A stretch of 64,000 nt of DNA from CAJQLB01 sp041392065 (GCA_041392065.1 JAWKMU010000003.1:124001-188000), one strand, 5' to 3'. Positions 36,401 through 44,879 are shown, counted from the stretch's first letter. Numbers and translations are program-made. The notes: generated from the sequence alone by a model not told the origin.

Positions 36401-37736
36401 CTACTGTTATTTGGTAAGATTGCCCACTGGTTAGAGTTAGCTCTTCAATTTTAGATTCATTGCCATTATTTGTAATTGCTTCGGCTGCTCTTTTTGCATT
36501 TAAAAGTCCCCAACCATAAACAGCGTCTGGACCATTTGGTCCAGCATCATCTGCAGTATGTAACGCCAATCCTTTTAATGTAGCAGCTCTCATGAACGAG
36601 CCATTTACATTATTTGCGTGCTGTTGCAAAATTAATAAAGTCCCTGCTACATTTGGTGATGCCATTGAAGTTCCTGTAATACTGTTGTAAGCAGTATCGC
36701 TTGACTCATAGGTTGAATAAACTCCTGTTCCGTTTCCTGTTATGTCTGGCTTAATCCTATAATCGTCTGTTGGGCCTTCGCTACTTGAACCGTTTATAGT
36801 TACACTAATTAAGTTACCATTGGCATCAATATTTGCATCTTGAGCGTTAGCAACTACTAAGTTATTTTTTGAAGTTGAATGACCTGTTAATTTATCATAA
36901 GATGAATTTCCATCTAAAGGTGCTCCGTTAGCTGTATTATCATTTCCGTCATTTCCTGCTGCGACAACCATTAAATAGTTTGGTGCATTAAACATTAAAT
37001 TGTCCCAATCTCTTGAGTCATCAATATAACCTCCAAAGTAGTGATCAGGAAGCCATGGTTGTCCTGTATTTGGGTTTCTGGTTGCATAACCATAGGAGTG
37101 GTTAGAAATTAACATTCCATTGCCTGCTGCAGTAGTAGCTTCGGCAATATCACTGTTCCAGTCGTAACCAATGGCTCTCGCGTGAGGTGCCATCCCTTTT
37201 GCATTGGCAACAACTCCTGAAGCCATTATGGTTCCTGTTACATGAGCAGAATGATAATGTAACGCTGTTGTACCATCACCAACAGAAAATCTGTTGTTTC
37301 CTCCTGCTCCATCATATTCTTGATGCGATGCTCTGGCTAAACCTCCATCCCAAACATGAGCTGTCATATTTTGTCCATTAAGGTTTAACCCAAGAGAGCC
37401 TCCAGAATTTAAGTGGTTGGTTCTTGTAGACCTTGCAGCATCTACATTAAATGTTGTAAAGTAAATAGGTTGACCATCTGGAGTGAATTTTTTTAATTCC
37501 AAAAGTCTTCCGTTGCTTTCAAAACGTTTTTGTAGGTTTCTAATCTGTGCTAAAGCATCTACTCTTTGCTTTTCTTGATTAGTTTTGTTTTGAAATTCTA
37601 CTAAAAGTTGGTTGATTTTTTGCTTGTCGTAACGACTTGTTATTTGTTCCTTTTGCCTATCGGTTTGACCAAAAGCAGAAAACCCAAAAAACATAATCAT
37701 TACTAAGAGCGTACTCTTAAAATAATTGTTTTTCAT
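33498..37736 (-). CDS. Subtilisin-like (S8) serine protease with GEVED, DUF5011, MAM-like and T9SS sorting domains
   Basis: 1412 aa. Signal peptide about 1-23 and a prodomain-like helical region to about 95. The catalytic triad is D130 (VWDGG), H165 (SAHVTGT) and S357 (GTSMASPN), with the AAGNDGN oxyanion Asn between. A P-domain-like beta region follows, then fn3, GEVED, two DUF5011 repeats (from 35360 and 35108), a MAM-like domain, a CDDGIQNGDETGVDCGG linker, a CBM-like domain and a T9SS type A sorting domain (IYPNPVSGN, ending KKFIRR). The whole tail parallels the metalloprotease next door, though with two DUF5011 units instead of four and no second fn3. Probably degrades extracellular protein. 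Confidence 0.93.
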   Translation of the reverse strand: MKNNYFKSTLLVMIMFFGFSAFGQTDRQKEQITSRYDKQKINQLLVEFQNKTNQEKQRVDALAQIRNLQKRFESNGRLLELKKFTPDGQPIYFTTFNVDAARSTRTNHLNSGGSLGLNLNGQNMTAHVWDGGLARASHQEYDGAGGNNRFSVGDGTTALHYHSAHVTGTIMASGVVANAKGMAPHARAIGYDWNSDIAEATTAAGNGMLISNHSYGYATRNPNTGQPWLPDHYFGGYIDDSRDWDNLMFNAPNYLMVVAAGNDGNDNTANGAPLDGNSSYDKLTGHSTSKNNLVVANAQDANIDANGNLISVTINGSSSEGPTDDYRIKPDITGNGTGVYSTYESSDTAYNSITGTSMASPNVAGTLLILQQHANNVNGSFMRAATLKGLALHTADDAGPNGPDAVYGWGLLNAKRAAEAITNNGNESKIEELTLTSGQSYQITVDSDGVNDLMASISWTDRPGTANTITNNNNPVLVNDLDIRVSKGATTYTPWKLTSITTNSTGDNNVDPYERVDVANASGTYTITVTHKGSLTGGSQNYSLIITGLSSTPVVCNATTPTGINVDGFGSSTATISWNAVPGASYDVRYRETGGSWTTVNVGGASASLTGLTPLTSYEVQVRSVCPDTSTSTYSSSVNFTTTEVQLNYCDSASTNTNDEYISRVQLNTIDNSSGAQFYTDFTNISTDLTKNSQYTITVTPTWTGTVYSEGYSAWIDYNKDGDFDDAGEQVWTQSATQTTPVSGSFTIPSGATDGATRMRVSMSYNAIPSACGSFTYGEVEDYTVNIVGGTPDTTKPVITLVGASTINLNQGDIYNEQGATATDNLDGNITANIVIGGDTVNTNNVGTYVVTYNVSDAAGNAADEVTRTVNVAAVADTTPPVITLIGASVINLTVGDTYNELGATATDNIDGNLTSNIVITGSVNTAVAGTYSVFYNVSDAAGNAAQQVTRTINVSEPSSGCSGGITTFPYSEGFENTLGAWTQSTADDIDWTVNSGGTPSSSTGPSSASQGSYYIYVEASSPNYPSQRAILNSPCFDLSGMTSPTFDFDYHMYGATDMGTIDLEASTDGGNSWSSIWNESGNKGNQWNSVSVDLSAYAGGTVQLRFNRFVGSTWQADIALDSINLSEPAAPTCDDGIQNGDETGVDCGGSSCAPCQTGSVVIHQGFFETGWDNWIDGGSDAARYSGVNSYEGSYSIRLRDDTSSSTMTLSNVDVSPYTQVEVEFYFYPLSMESGEDFWLQYDDGSGFATVAAYAAGTSFDNGSFYVATVTLDASSYNLVSNAGFRFRCDASGNSDYIYIDQVTITGITNGTNAENTITSLGGAYTITSHENSNSLEKEFSIYPNPVSGNVLNVKLLGDSDVSYRVVNMIGQTVLSGELKNQQINVESLKSGMYFIEINDGEETLTKKFIRR

Positions 37737-37872
37737 AATTGTTGATGGTTAATTGAAAATTTGTGATTTTTTTGTGGTTATTTTTATTTAAAACCGGTTC
37801 AAAATATTAAAATAATGTTAATATTAAAATTTTGTTAAAGTTTTTTCGGTGAAAAACACCAAGTAATTTTTT

Positions 37873-37893
37873 AATTACGGAAAAGCCGTAATT
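37873..37893. promoter_or_regulatory. Candidate operator AATTACGG-N5-CCGTAATT between subtilase and ABC genes
   Basis: A perfect 8-bp inverted repeat with an AAAAG spacer. It shares the TTACGG / CCGTAA half-sites with 33394-33410. It lies about 140 nt upstream of the subtilase ATG and 29 nt upstream of the divergent ABC gene, so it could act on either. Confidence 0.5.
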
Positions 37894-37921
37894 TTTTGTC
37901 AGAAAAAGTTTAATTTTAAGA

Positions 37922-39613
37922 ATGCAAAAAGAACCCTTGTTAAAAATTGATTCCCTTTCAATTTCTTTTATTTCAAATCATAAATTAAAAGAAGTTATAC
38001 ATAGTATTTCTTATGAGTTAAACAAAAATGAAATACTTGGTATTGTTGGTGAATCTGGAAGTGGTAAATCTGTATCATCACTTGCTATTATTGGATTGTT
38101 GCCTAAAAAGAGCTCAGTAATAAACTCAGGTTTAATTTATTTTAATGGTGAAGATTTAACACAAATTTCACCTCAAGAATTTCAAGCATTAAGAGGCAAT
38201 GAGATTGCTATGATTTTTCAAGAACCTATGAGTTCTTTAAACCCATCTTTGACATGTGGTGAACAGGTTTTAGAAATTATTTTACAGCATACTACCTTAT
38301 CAAAAAATAAAGCCAAAGAAGAGGTAATTTCATTATTTGAAAAAGTAAAATTACCAACTCCAGAGATAACGTATAAAAAATATCCTCACGAAATTTCTGG
38401 TGGACAAAAACAACGCGTTATGATTGCTATGGCAATTGCCTGCAAACCAAAAATTTTAATTGCAGACGAACCAACAACGGCTTTGGATGTAACCGTTCAA
38501 AAAGAAATAATAGAGCTACTTAAAACTTTACAAAAAGACAATGAGATGTCTATTATTTTTATATCACATGATTTATCATTAGTGTCTGAAATTGCAGATA
38601 GAATTTTAGTAATGTATCAAGGCAAAATAGTTGAACAAGAAGCTACTCACAATATTTTTAAACATCCAAAACATAATTATACTCAAGCATTAATTAGCTC
38701 AAAACCATCTTTAGATGTCAGATTAAAACAATTGCCTACTATTTCTGATTTTGTGAGTAATAATGTTCTATCAAAACAAGTAACAAAAGAACAACGAGAA
38801 GAACATCATAAAGCATTATACAAAAAACCTCCATTATTAGAAGTAATAAGCCTTGAAAAAAAATATGTATCTAAAGCAGGATTTTTTAGAAAGTTAACAA
38901 CTTTTAAAGCAGTTAATAATGTAAGTTTTAAACTATATGAAGGCGAAACTTTAGGCTTGGTAGGTGAATCAGGTTGTGGAAAATCTACTCTTGGTAATGC
39001 TATTTTGCAATTAGATAAAGCAACCTCAGGAACTATACGTTATAAAGGTGAAGATATTACACATCTTTCATCAAAAAAAATAAGGGAATTAAGAAAAGAA
39101 ATTCAAATCATTTTTCAAGACCCTTATTCTTCCTTAAATCCAAGAATTACTGTTGGTGAATCTATTATAGAGCCAATGAAAGTACACAAACTGTTTAATT
39201 CTAAAGAAGAACGTAAAACAAAAGCACTACAAATTTTGGAACGTGTTGGTTTGTCTTCAGAGCACTTTAATAGATATCCTCATGAATTTTCTGGAGGACA
39301 GCGTCAACGTATTGGTATAGCAAGAACTATTGCTGTTGAACCTAAATTAATTGTGTGTGACGAATCGGTTTCTGCTCTGGATATTTCTGTACAAGCTCAA
39401 GTGCTAAATTTATTAAACGAGTTGAAGTACAACTTCGGATTCACTTATATATTTATATCACATGACTTAGCTGTTGTTAAATATATGTCTGATAATCTTT
39501 TAGTAATGAATAAAGGTATAATTGAAGAAGAAGGTGAAGCAGATTCTATTTATGAAAACCCTAAAAAAGCATACACCCAAAAACTAATTGATGCTATACC
39601 TAAAGGGTTATAG
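37922..39613 (+). CDS. ABC transporter ATP-binding protein, two fused ATPases (oligopeptide DppD-DppF type)
   Basis: 563 aa with two complete ABC units. Unit 1: Walker A GESGSGKS, signature SGGQKQR, Walker B ILIADEPTTALD. Unit 2: Walker A GESGCGKST, signature SGGQRQR, Walker B LIVCDESVSALD. Each ends in the oligopeptide-type tail around HNYTQALI or KAYTQKLI, as in YejF or GsiA. It would power peptide import with permease and binding proteins that are not in this window. The last codons form the left arm of its own terminator. Confidence 0.92.
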   Translation: MQKEPLLKIDSLSISFISNHKLKEVIHSISYELNKNEILGIVGESGSGKSVSSLAIIGLLPKKSSVINSGLIYFNGEDLTQISPQEFQALRGNEIAMIFQEPMSSLNPSLTCGEQVLEIILQHTTLSKNKAKEEVISLFEKVKLPTPEITYKKYPHEISGGQKQRVMIAMAIACKPKILIADEPTTALDVTVQKEIIELLKTLQKDNEMSIIFISHDLSLVSEIADRILVMYQGKIVEQEATHNIFKHPKHNYTQALISSKPSLDVRLKQLPTISDFVSNNVLSKQVTKEQREEHHKALYKKPPLLEVISLEKKYVSKAGFFRKLTTFKAVNNVSFKLYEGETLGLVGESGCGKSTLGNAILQLDKATSGTIRYKGEDITHLSSKKIRELRKEIQIIFQDPYSSLNPRITVGESIIEPMKVHKLFNSKEERKTKALQILERVGLSSEHFNRYPHEFSGGQRQRIGIARTIAVEPKLIVCDESVSALDISVQAQVLNLLNELKYNFGFTYIFISHDLAVVKYMSDNLLVMNKGIIEEEGEADSIYENPKKAYTQKLIDAIPKGL

Positions 39614-39629
39614 CATCAATAATTTTTTT
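39587..39629 (+). terminator. Terminator overlapping the end of the ABC gene
   Basis: ATTGATGCTATA (39587-39598) and TATAGCATCAAT (39609-39620) form a perfect 12-bp stem, followed by AATTTTTTT. The left arm lies in the last codons and the stop codon (39611-39613) is inside the right arm. Confidence 0.85.
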
Positions 39630-39675
39630 GTGAGTAACAAGATGTCTTTTGCAAGTTTCATCGTGTTTTCAAGAC

Positions 39676-39857
39676 TTAAGAAAAGTTTCTTAAATCTATA
39701 AGTAGGTTCTGGTAGATTTGTTGATACATCCATCTGTTGATAATTATTGTTTTTCAATGGTCAGATGTAATGCCCAAATTATAATTTTTGCTAGTTTGCT
39801 ACAAATTGTCAATGGGCATTTCATAAGTTAAATTCATGGTAGATTTGGGGCAAATCT
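39676..39857. other. 353-nt gene-free region with several inverted repeats, possible structured RNA
   Basis: Between the ABC terminator and the lipoprotein gene I find no ORF above about 20 codons, but four inverted repeats: TTAAGAAA / TTTCTTAA (39676-39693), CATCTG / CAGATG (39731-39767), AATGCCCA / TGGGCATT (39769-39820) and AGATTTG / CAAATCT with a GGG loop (39841-39857). No clear promoter orients them. It might be a small RNA, or decayed repeats. Confidence 0.3.
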
Positions 39858-39966
39858 GTTATTTAATTTTGGTTATTTTGGGGACTGCTAATATGAAATA
39901 TATTTTTAAATTATCTGTTTAAATACATAATTATTCGATGAAATGCTTATTTTTTTAACATTTACA

Positions 39967-40461
39967 TTATCTAAACAAGTTATAAACGGATTGGTTTTTG
40001 TCTAAACTCTTCATTTTGGCAGCAAATAAATTTATGAGCTTTGCTCTTGAAGGATGTCCTGTATTAAAGCAATCCTTATCTTCTGAATCAAAAACAACTA
40101 AACTTGCAAAATAATCACTTAGCGTTTCTGTTCCATCTGCTACTACAGTAAAGACTTCATTGTCACCAAAAAGTTTTACATCATTCCAAATAATACGATT
40201 AATATTACTTTGGTATTTACCTGAGATTTTTTTGTTCCATTTCCCATAATTTAAATACATGAGCTTCATTGCATCAAGAGCAGATTCAACTTTATAAAAT
40301 CTTAACTCATTAAAAGTAAGGGTGTCTTTTTCAATTACTACTGAAGTTTTAACGACTTCAAATTCCACAGTTGCTTTTGAATCAGTTTTCATTTTTGCAG
40401 ATGAGCAAGACAAAACACATAATAAAACTATAATAAAAAAGTGTCTTTTATAAAACTTCAT
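39967..40461 (-). CDS. Hypothetical lipoprotein, 164 aa
   Basis: A classic SPII signal: basic start, hydrophobic run, and lipobox VLSCSS with the acylated Cys at about residue 19. No family recognised. The mature part contains IEKDTLTFNELRFYK and a KWNKKISGKY segment, and appears mixed alpha/beta. It starts 8 nt after the CoA-transferase subunit B gene stops, so it is probably co-transcribed with it, though no functional link is evident. Confidence 0.72.
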   Translation of the reverse strand: MKFYKRHFFIIVLLCVLSCSSAKMKTDSKATVEFEVVKTSVVIEKDTLTFNELRFYKVESALDAMKLMYLNYGKWNKKISGKYQSNINRIIWNDVKLFGDNEVFTVVADGTETLSDYFASLVVFDSEDKDCFNTGHPSRAKLINLFAAKMKSLDKNQSVYNLFR

Positions 40462-40469
40462 AATTACAT

Positions 40470-41123
40470 TTAAACATCCATCTCTGGTATATCTCCTTCA
40501 ATAATAAGATTACCTTCGGTAGCATTTTTTATCTCTTCAACTGAAATTCCTGGAGCGCGTTCTAAAAGCTTAAATCCTTTGTCTGTAACTTCTATTACTG
40601 CGAGATTGGTTATTATTTTTTTGACGCACTTTACTCCAGTTAAAGGTAAAGAGCATTTTTTAAGTAATTTAGATTCGCCTGCTTTATTGGTGTGCATCAT
40701 AGCTACAATAATGTTCTCAGCACTTGCCACCAAATCCATAGCTCCTCCCATTCCTTTAACCATTTTGCCTGGTATTTTCCAGTTGGCTATATCACCTTCT
40801 TCTGATACTTCCATGGCTCCGAGTATGGTTAAATCTACATGCTGACCTCTAATCATTGAAAAACTCATTGCAGAATCAAAAAAACTAGCTCCTGGTAATG
40901 TTGTTATGGTTTGCTTTCCTGCATTAATAATATCAGCATCTTCTTCACCTTCAAAAGGAAATGGACCCATTCCGAGAACTCCATTTTCACTTTGAAATTC
41001 TACTTCAATGTCCTCTCTTACATAATTAGCGACTAAGGTTGGTATACCTATACCTAAATTAACATAGTAACCATCTTGTACTTCTTTTGCAATGCGTTTT
41101 GCTATTCCGTTTTTATCTAACAT
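40470..41123 (-). CDS. scoB: 3-oxoacid CoA-transferase, subunit B
   Basis: 217 aa, the usual beta-subunit length. The catalytic Glu lies in FQSENGVLGMGP; GASFFDSAMSFSMIRGQHVDLTILGAMEV is typical of the family, quoted here only in part as GASFFDSAMSFSMIRG. With subunit A it moves CoA from succinyl-CoA to acetoacetate, which opens ketone body or branched-chain amino acid use. A 93-nt gap separates it from subunit A, unusually wide for such a pair. Confidence 0.92.
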   Translation of the reverse strand: MLDKNGIAKRIAKEVQDGYYVNLGIGIPTLVANYVREDIEVEFQSENGVLGMGPFPFEGEEDADIINAGKQTITTLPGASFFDSAMSFSMIRGQHVDLTILGAMEVSEEGDIANWKIPGKMVKGMGGAMDLVASAENIIVAMMHTNKAGESKLLKKCSLPLTGVKCVKKIITNLAVIEVTDKGFKLLERAPGISVEEIKNATEGNLIIEGDIPEMDV

Positions 41124-41216
41124 TCTTTTAAGTTATAAGTTGTTAAGTATTTAAAGTTATAAGTTCCTCACCAAATGCTAAATTAACTTTAGAGCATTTT
41201 AGGCACTTTTAACTTA

Positions 41217-41918
41217 CTAACTTTTTAGTCTTACTGTTCGTTGTTCAATACGTTTTTCGTACTTAACTCCTTGAAAAATGCGCTGCACAAAAATACCTGG
41301 AATATGAATTTGGTTAGGATCTAAATCTCCTACTGGAACTAACTCCTCAACCTCAGCAACAGTAATTGTTGCAGCACCACACATATTAGGATTAAAATTT
41401 CTTGCGGTTCCTTTAAAAATTAAATTCCCTGCTGCATCACCTTTCCAAGCCTTCACAAAGGCAAAATCGGCTTTAAAAGCATGCTCCAACACATACATTT
41501 TACCATTAAATTCACGTGTTTCTTTACCTTCTGCAACTTCAGTACCAAAACCAGCAGGTGTATAAATGGCAGGAAAACCTGCTTGAGCAGCTCTACATCG
41601 TTCAGCTAAAGTTCCTTGAGGAATCAACTCAACTTCTAGCTCTCCACTAAGCATTTGTCTTTCAAACTCATCATTTTCGCCAACATAAGATGATATCATT
41701 TTTTTGATTTGTTTTTGCTGAAGCAATAAGCCCAAACCAAAATCGTCAACACCTGCATTATTACTAATACATGTTAAATTGTTTATGCCTAATTCTACAA
41801 GTTTTGCTATTGAGTTTTCTGCAATACCACTTAGCCCAAAACCTCCAAACATAAAGGTCATACCACTCTTTACACCTTGTAAAGCATCATCAACACTATC
41901 TACTTTTTTATTGATCAT
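41217..41918 (-). CDS. scoA: 3-oxoacid CoA-transferase, subunit A
   Basis: 233 aa, standard alpha-subunit length. Recognisable segments are the N-terminal FMFGGFGLSGIAEN glycine-rich loop, ISNNAGVDDFGLG, and FPAIYTPAGFGTEVAEGKE. It forms the heteromeric transferase with the downstream subunit B. It is preceded by the PBP terminator region rather than a clear promoter of its own; the 70 nt upstream is short. Confidence 0.92.
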   Translation of the reverse strand: MINKKVDSVDDALQGVKSGMTFMFGGFGLSGIAENSIAKLVELGINNLTCISNNAGVDDFGLGLLLQQKQIKKMISSYVGENDEFERQMLSGELEVELIPQGTLAERCRAAQAGFPAIYTPAGFGTEVAEGKETREFNGKMYVLEHAFKADFAFVKAWKGDAAGNLIFKGTARNFNPNMCGAATITVAEVEELVPVGDLDPNQIHIPGIFVQRIFQGVKYEKRIEQRTVRLKS

Positions 41919-41953
41919 TTAAACTATTATTTAATGATTGAAAAATACGAAAT

Positions 41954-41981
41954 AAAAAAACCATTCTAAAAAGAATGGTTT
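41954..41981 (-). terminator. Rho-independent terminator of the class A PBP gene
   Basis: AAACCATTCT / AGAATGGTTT with a 4-nt loop, followed on the minus strand by TTTTTTTATTTC. It lies 6 nt after the PBP stop, so scoA needs its own promoter nearby. Confidence 0.85.
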
Positions 41982-41987
41982 CAGATT

Positions 41988-44327
41988 TTAAAAATCAATC
42001 CTTATTTCATCATCCAAAGGATTTTTGTTGCCACTGCCTTTATAAGATTCACAGTTAACTTCTATGGATAGGTTTTTTGGTCGCTCAAATTCGCCTTTTG
42101 AAACATTAAGGCTTTCGTCTGCATAACAGCTTTTCATAAACAAGCCCCAAATTGGTAATGCCATGGCAGCACCTTGTCCGTAAGTAATACTCGCAAAGTG
42201 TGTTGCTCTATCTTCGCCACCAACCCAAACACCTGTAACAAGATTAGGCACCATTCCCATAAACCACCCATCACTTTGGTTTTGAGTAGTACCTGTTTTA
42301 CCTGCTATTGGGTTAGAAAATTCAAAAGGATAACCAGTAATTATTTCTTTGTACACATTATTCTCCTTTGCATAAGTATGACGCAACCTTGTTCCAGAAC
42401 CTCCTTGAGTAACGCCTTCAAGTAAATTTACGGTTACATAAGCTGTCTCTTCGCTCAAAACATCTTTGGTTTCTGGCACAAATTGGTATAATATTGTTCC
42501 ATTTTTGTCGGTAATAGTCGTAATCATTACTGGTTTTGTGTATACGCCTTTATTTGCAAAAGACGAATAGGCAGCCACCATTTCATAAACACTTAAATCT
42601 GGTGTTCCTAACGCAATAGATGGCACAGGAAGTATATCTTGCTCTACACCAAGGCTTTTCGCTATATCTACAACTGGTTGTGGACCAATTTTATCCATTA
42701 ATCTTGCAGTGACCGTATTTACAGAATTTGCGAGTGCTTGTTTTAGGGTTAAAAAACCTGAGTAATTCCCATCATCATTTCTTGGAGCCCAAGGCTCTGG
42801 ATTACCAAACTTATTGGCATCAATAGTAATTTGAGAACGAGGCAAAGTATCGCAAGGCGATAAATGTAGTTGGTCTATAGCTGCTGCATATACAAATGGC
42901 TTAAAGGTTGAGCCTACTTGACGTTTGCCTTGTTTTACCATATCGTACTGAAAGTGTTTATAATTCATGCCACCAACCCAAGCTTTTACATGTCCTGTTT
43001 GAGGCTCCATTGCCATCATAGCTGGACGCAAAAACGATTTGTAATAACGCATACTGTCCATTGGTGTCATAATGGTGTCTATCTCGGTGAAAACTCCATC
43101 TTTCCATGAAAATACATCCATTCGGATTGGCGTATCGAAGGAAGCAATTATTTCTTCTTCAGATTTACCTAAATCATACTTCATTTTTCTCCAGCGCTCC
43201 GAACGTCGCATACCAGAATTCATCAAACTTTTTATCTCTTCTTTATCAAGCTCTAAAAAAGGTGCTGTTGGGTTTCGTTTTGGTGTGTTTTGATGAAAAA
43301 ACTCTGCTTGCAATTTAGGCATGTGTTGTGCTACAGCATCTTCAGCATATTGTTGCATTCTGGAGTCGATGGTTGTGTAAATTTTTAAACCATCTTTGTA
43401 AATGTTGTATTTGGTTCCGTCTGGTTTTTTGTTTTCATCTTTTGAAGCCCAATCTTTCATAAAGTCATGAAGATAAGCCCTAAAGTAAGTGGCTAGACCT
43501 TCTCTATGAGATTCTGGAGTGTATTTTAAATCCAACTCTGTTTGCTGCAATGAATCTTTTAATTGGTCTGTAATATAATCGTACTTTGCCATTTGAGCCA
43601 ATACAACATTACGTCTATTTTTTGTGCCAACAGGGTTTCGGTTTGGTCTTGGGTTGTATAAAGATGAATTTTTAAACATTCCAACCAACATAGCAGATTC
43701 TTTTAAATTTAAATCTTTTGGTTCTTTTCCAAAATAGATTCTGGCTGCACTTCTAATGCCATCTGCATTGTTTCCAAAATCATAAATATTAAAATACTGT
43801 GCAATGATTTCCTCTTTGGTATATTGTTCTTCTAAACGAATGGCAATAACCCATTCTTTAAATTTTTGGGTCATTCTACCAAGTTTGTTTCTTGAATGTT
43901 CACCAACAAATAATTGTCTTGCCAACTGTTGAGATATAGTACTTGCACCACCTCTTTTCCCTAAAAATGCAAAAGCTCTTATTGTACCATACCAATCAAT
44001 TCCAGAGTGTTTATGAAAGCGAGCGTCTTCGGTAGCAATAAGTGCATCGACCAAATGTTTTGGCAATTCTTCGTAACCTACTGGAGTTCTGTTATCATCC
44101 AAATAGAATTTAGCTATTAATTGCCCATCAGCAGAAATGATTTCGCTCGCTAAATTGGTTTTAGGGTTGTGCAAATCTTCAACATCAGGCATAGGGCCAA
44201 AAACTCCCCAAGATGCCAATAAAAAAACGAGTGTGATTGCTAAAATTCCTCCTGCAAATAATTTCCAAAACCATTTGATGTATTTTGAAAAATCTTGGAC
44301 TACTGATGCTTTTTTCTTTATTGTCAT
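41988..44327 (-). CDS. Class A penicillin-binding protein (PBP1A-like)
   Basis: 779 aa. A short cytoplasmic tail and a TM helix (about 19-40) precede a GT51 glycosyltransferase domain (about 65-240; ATEDARFHKHSGID with the catalytic Glu, and GASTISQQLARQL). The transpeptidase domain follows, with S473-x2-K476 (GSTFKPF), the SVN motif, and KTGTT. It polymerises and cross-links peptidoglycan in the periplasm. It is downstream of gldH and ricT on the same strand, a clustering seen in other flavobacteria as I recall. Confidence 0.94.
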   Translation of the reverse strand: MTIKKKASVVQDFSKYIKWFWKLFAGGILAITLVFLLASWGVFGPMPDVEDLHNPKTNLASEIISADGQLIAKFYLDDNRTPVGYEELPKHLVDALIATEDARFHKHSGIDWYGTIRAFAFLGKRGGASTISQQLARQLFVGEHSRNKLGRMTQKFKEWVIAIRLEEQYTKEEIIAQYFNIYDFGNNADGIRSAARIYFGKEPKDLNLKESAMLVGMFKNSSLYNPRPNRNPVGTKNRRNVVLAQMAKYDYITDQLKDSLQQTELDLKYTPESHREGLATYFRAYLHDFMKDWASKDENKKPDGTKYNIYKDGLKIYTTIDSRMQQYAEDAVAQHMPKLQAEFFHQNTPKRNPTAPFLELDKEEIKSLMNSGMRRSERWRKMKYDLGKSEEEIIASFDTPIRMDVFSWKDGVFTEIDTIMTPMDSMRYYKSFLRPAMMAMEPQTGHVKAWVGGMNYKHFQYDMVKQGKRQVGSTFKPFVYAAAIDQLHLSPCDTLPRSQITIDANKFGNPEPWAPRNDDGNYSGFLTLKQALANSVNTVTARLMDKIGPQPVVDIAKSLGVEQDILPVPSIALGTPDLSVYEMVAAYSSFANKGVYTKPVMITTITDKNGTILYQFVPETKDVLSEETAYVTVNLLEGVTQGGSGTRLRHTYAKENNVYKEIITGYPFEFSNPIAGKTGTTQNQSDGWFMGMVPNLVTGVWVGGEDRATHFASITYGQGAAMALPIWGLFMKSCYADESLNVSKGEFERPKNLSIEVNCESYKGSGNKNPLDDEIRIDF

Positions 44328-44361
44328 TAATTAGTATTTCTTATTTCTTGATATGATTTTG

Positions 44362-44388
44362 AATGTCAAAATCACTCAAAATGACATT
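44362..44388. repeat. Short TGTCATTTTGAG-type inverted repeat
   Basis: AATGTCA (44362-44368) and TGACATT (44382-44388) form the ends; read on the minus strand it begins TGTCATTTTGAGTGATTTTG. It lies in the 63-nt gap between gldH and the PBP gene and is like a minimal copy of the larger repeats at 12364 and 57068. Confidence 0.5.
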
Positions 44389-44390
44389 GT

Positions 44391-44879
44391 TTATTTATTT
44401 TTATTTTCAACTCTAAATCCAATATCTGTAACACCTTCTAATGCATTCACGCCATCAATACTGCCATTTTCTCTCATTGCATGTTGTACTTTAATTTTAT
44501 AGGTCCCTGATTCATTGAACGTAAAATTTTCTTTATACCAAAGCTTATTTTCCTTTACATCTGTAAATCCTGTTCCTAATAATTTGCCATTAGGTTGTGC
44601 CATTTTATACTCTAAGGTATCAACTTCGCTTTTCCCATTTGGGAAATCTATTTCGGCAATAAGAAATAAATTATTAAACTTATAATCGTTTGTGTTTCTT
44701 AAGTTAATGAACAAATTATAACTGCTTAAAGTGTCAGTTGGTGCATACTCAAACTCAACAATATTATCTTTTTGCCATTGGTTTGGAACGGATTTATACT
44801 CATCGAATACACGATTTGAATCACATGACGTCATAAGAAAGGTCAAAACAACACTAACTAAATAAAGCTTATTTCGCAT
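44391..44879 (-). CDS. gldH: Gliding motility lipoprotein GldH
   Basis: 162 aa from the ATG at 44879 (MRNKLYLVSVVLTF); an upstream ATG at 44948 would add 23 hydrophilic residues and spoil the lipoprotein signal. The lipobox is MTSC. The mature domain has the GldH features DSNRVFDEYKSVPN near the N-terminus, a beta-rich body and GVTDIGFRVE at the end. GldH is needed for gliding and T9SS function in Flavobacterium johnsoniae. It overlaps ricT by 11 bp. Confidence 0.88.
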   Translation of the reverse strand: MRNKLYLVSVVLTFLMTSCDSNRVFDEYKSVPNQWQKDNIVEFEYAPTDTLSSYNLFINLRNTNDYKFNNLFLIAEIDFPNGKSEVDTLEYKMAQPNGKLLGTGFTDVKENKLWYKENFTFNESGTYKIKVQHAMRENGSIDGVNALEGVTDIGFRVENKNK

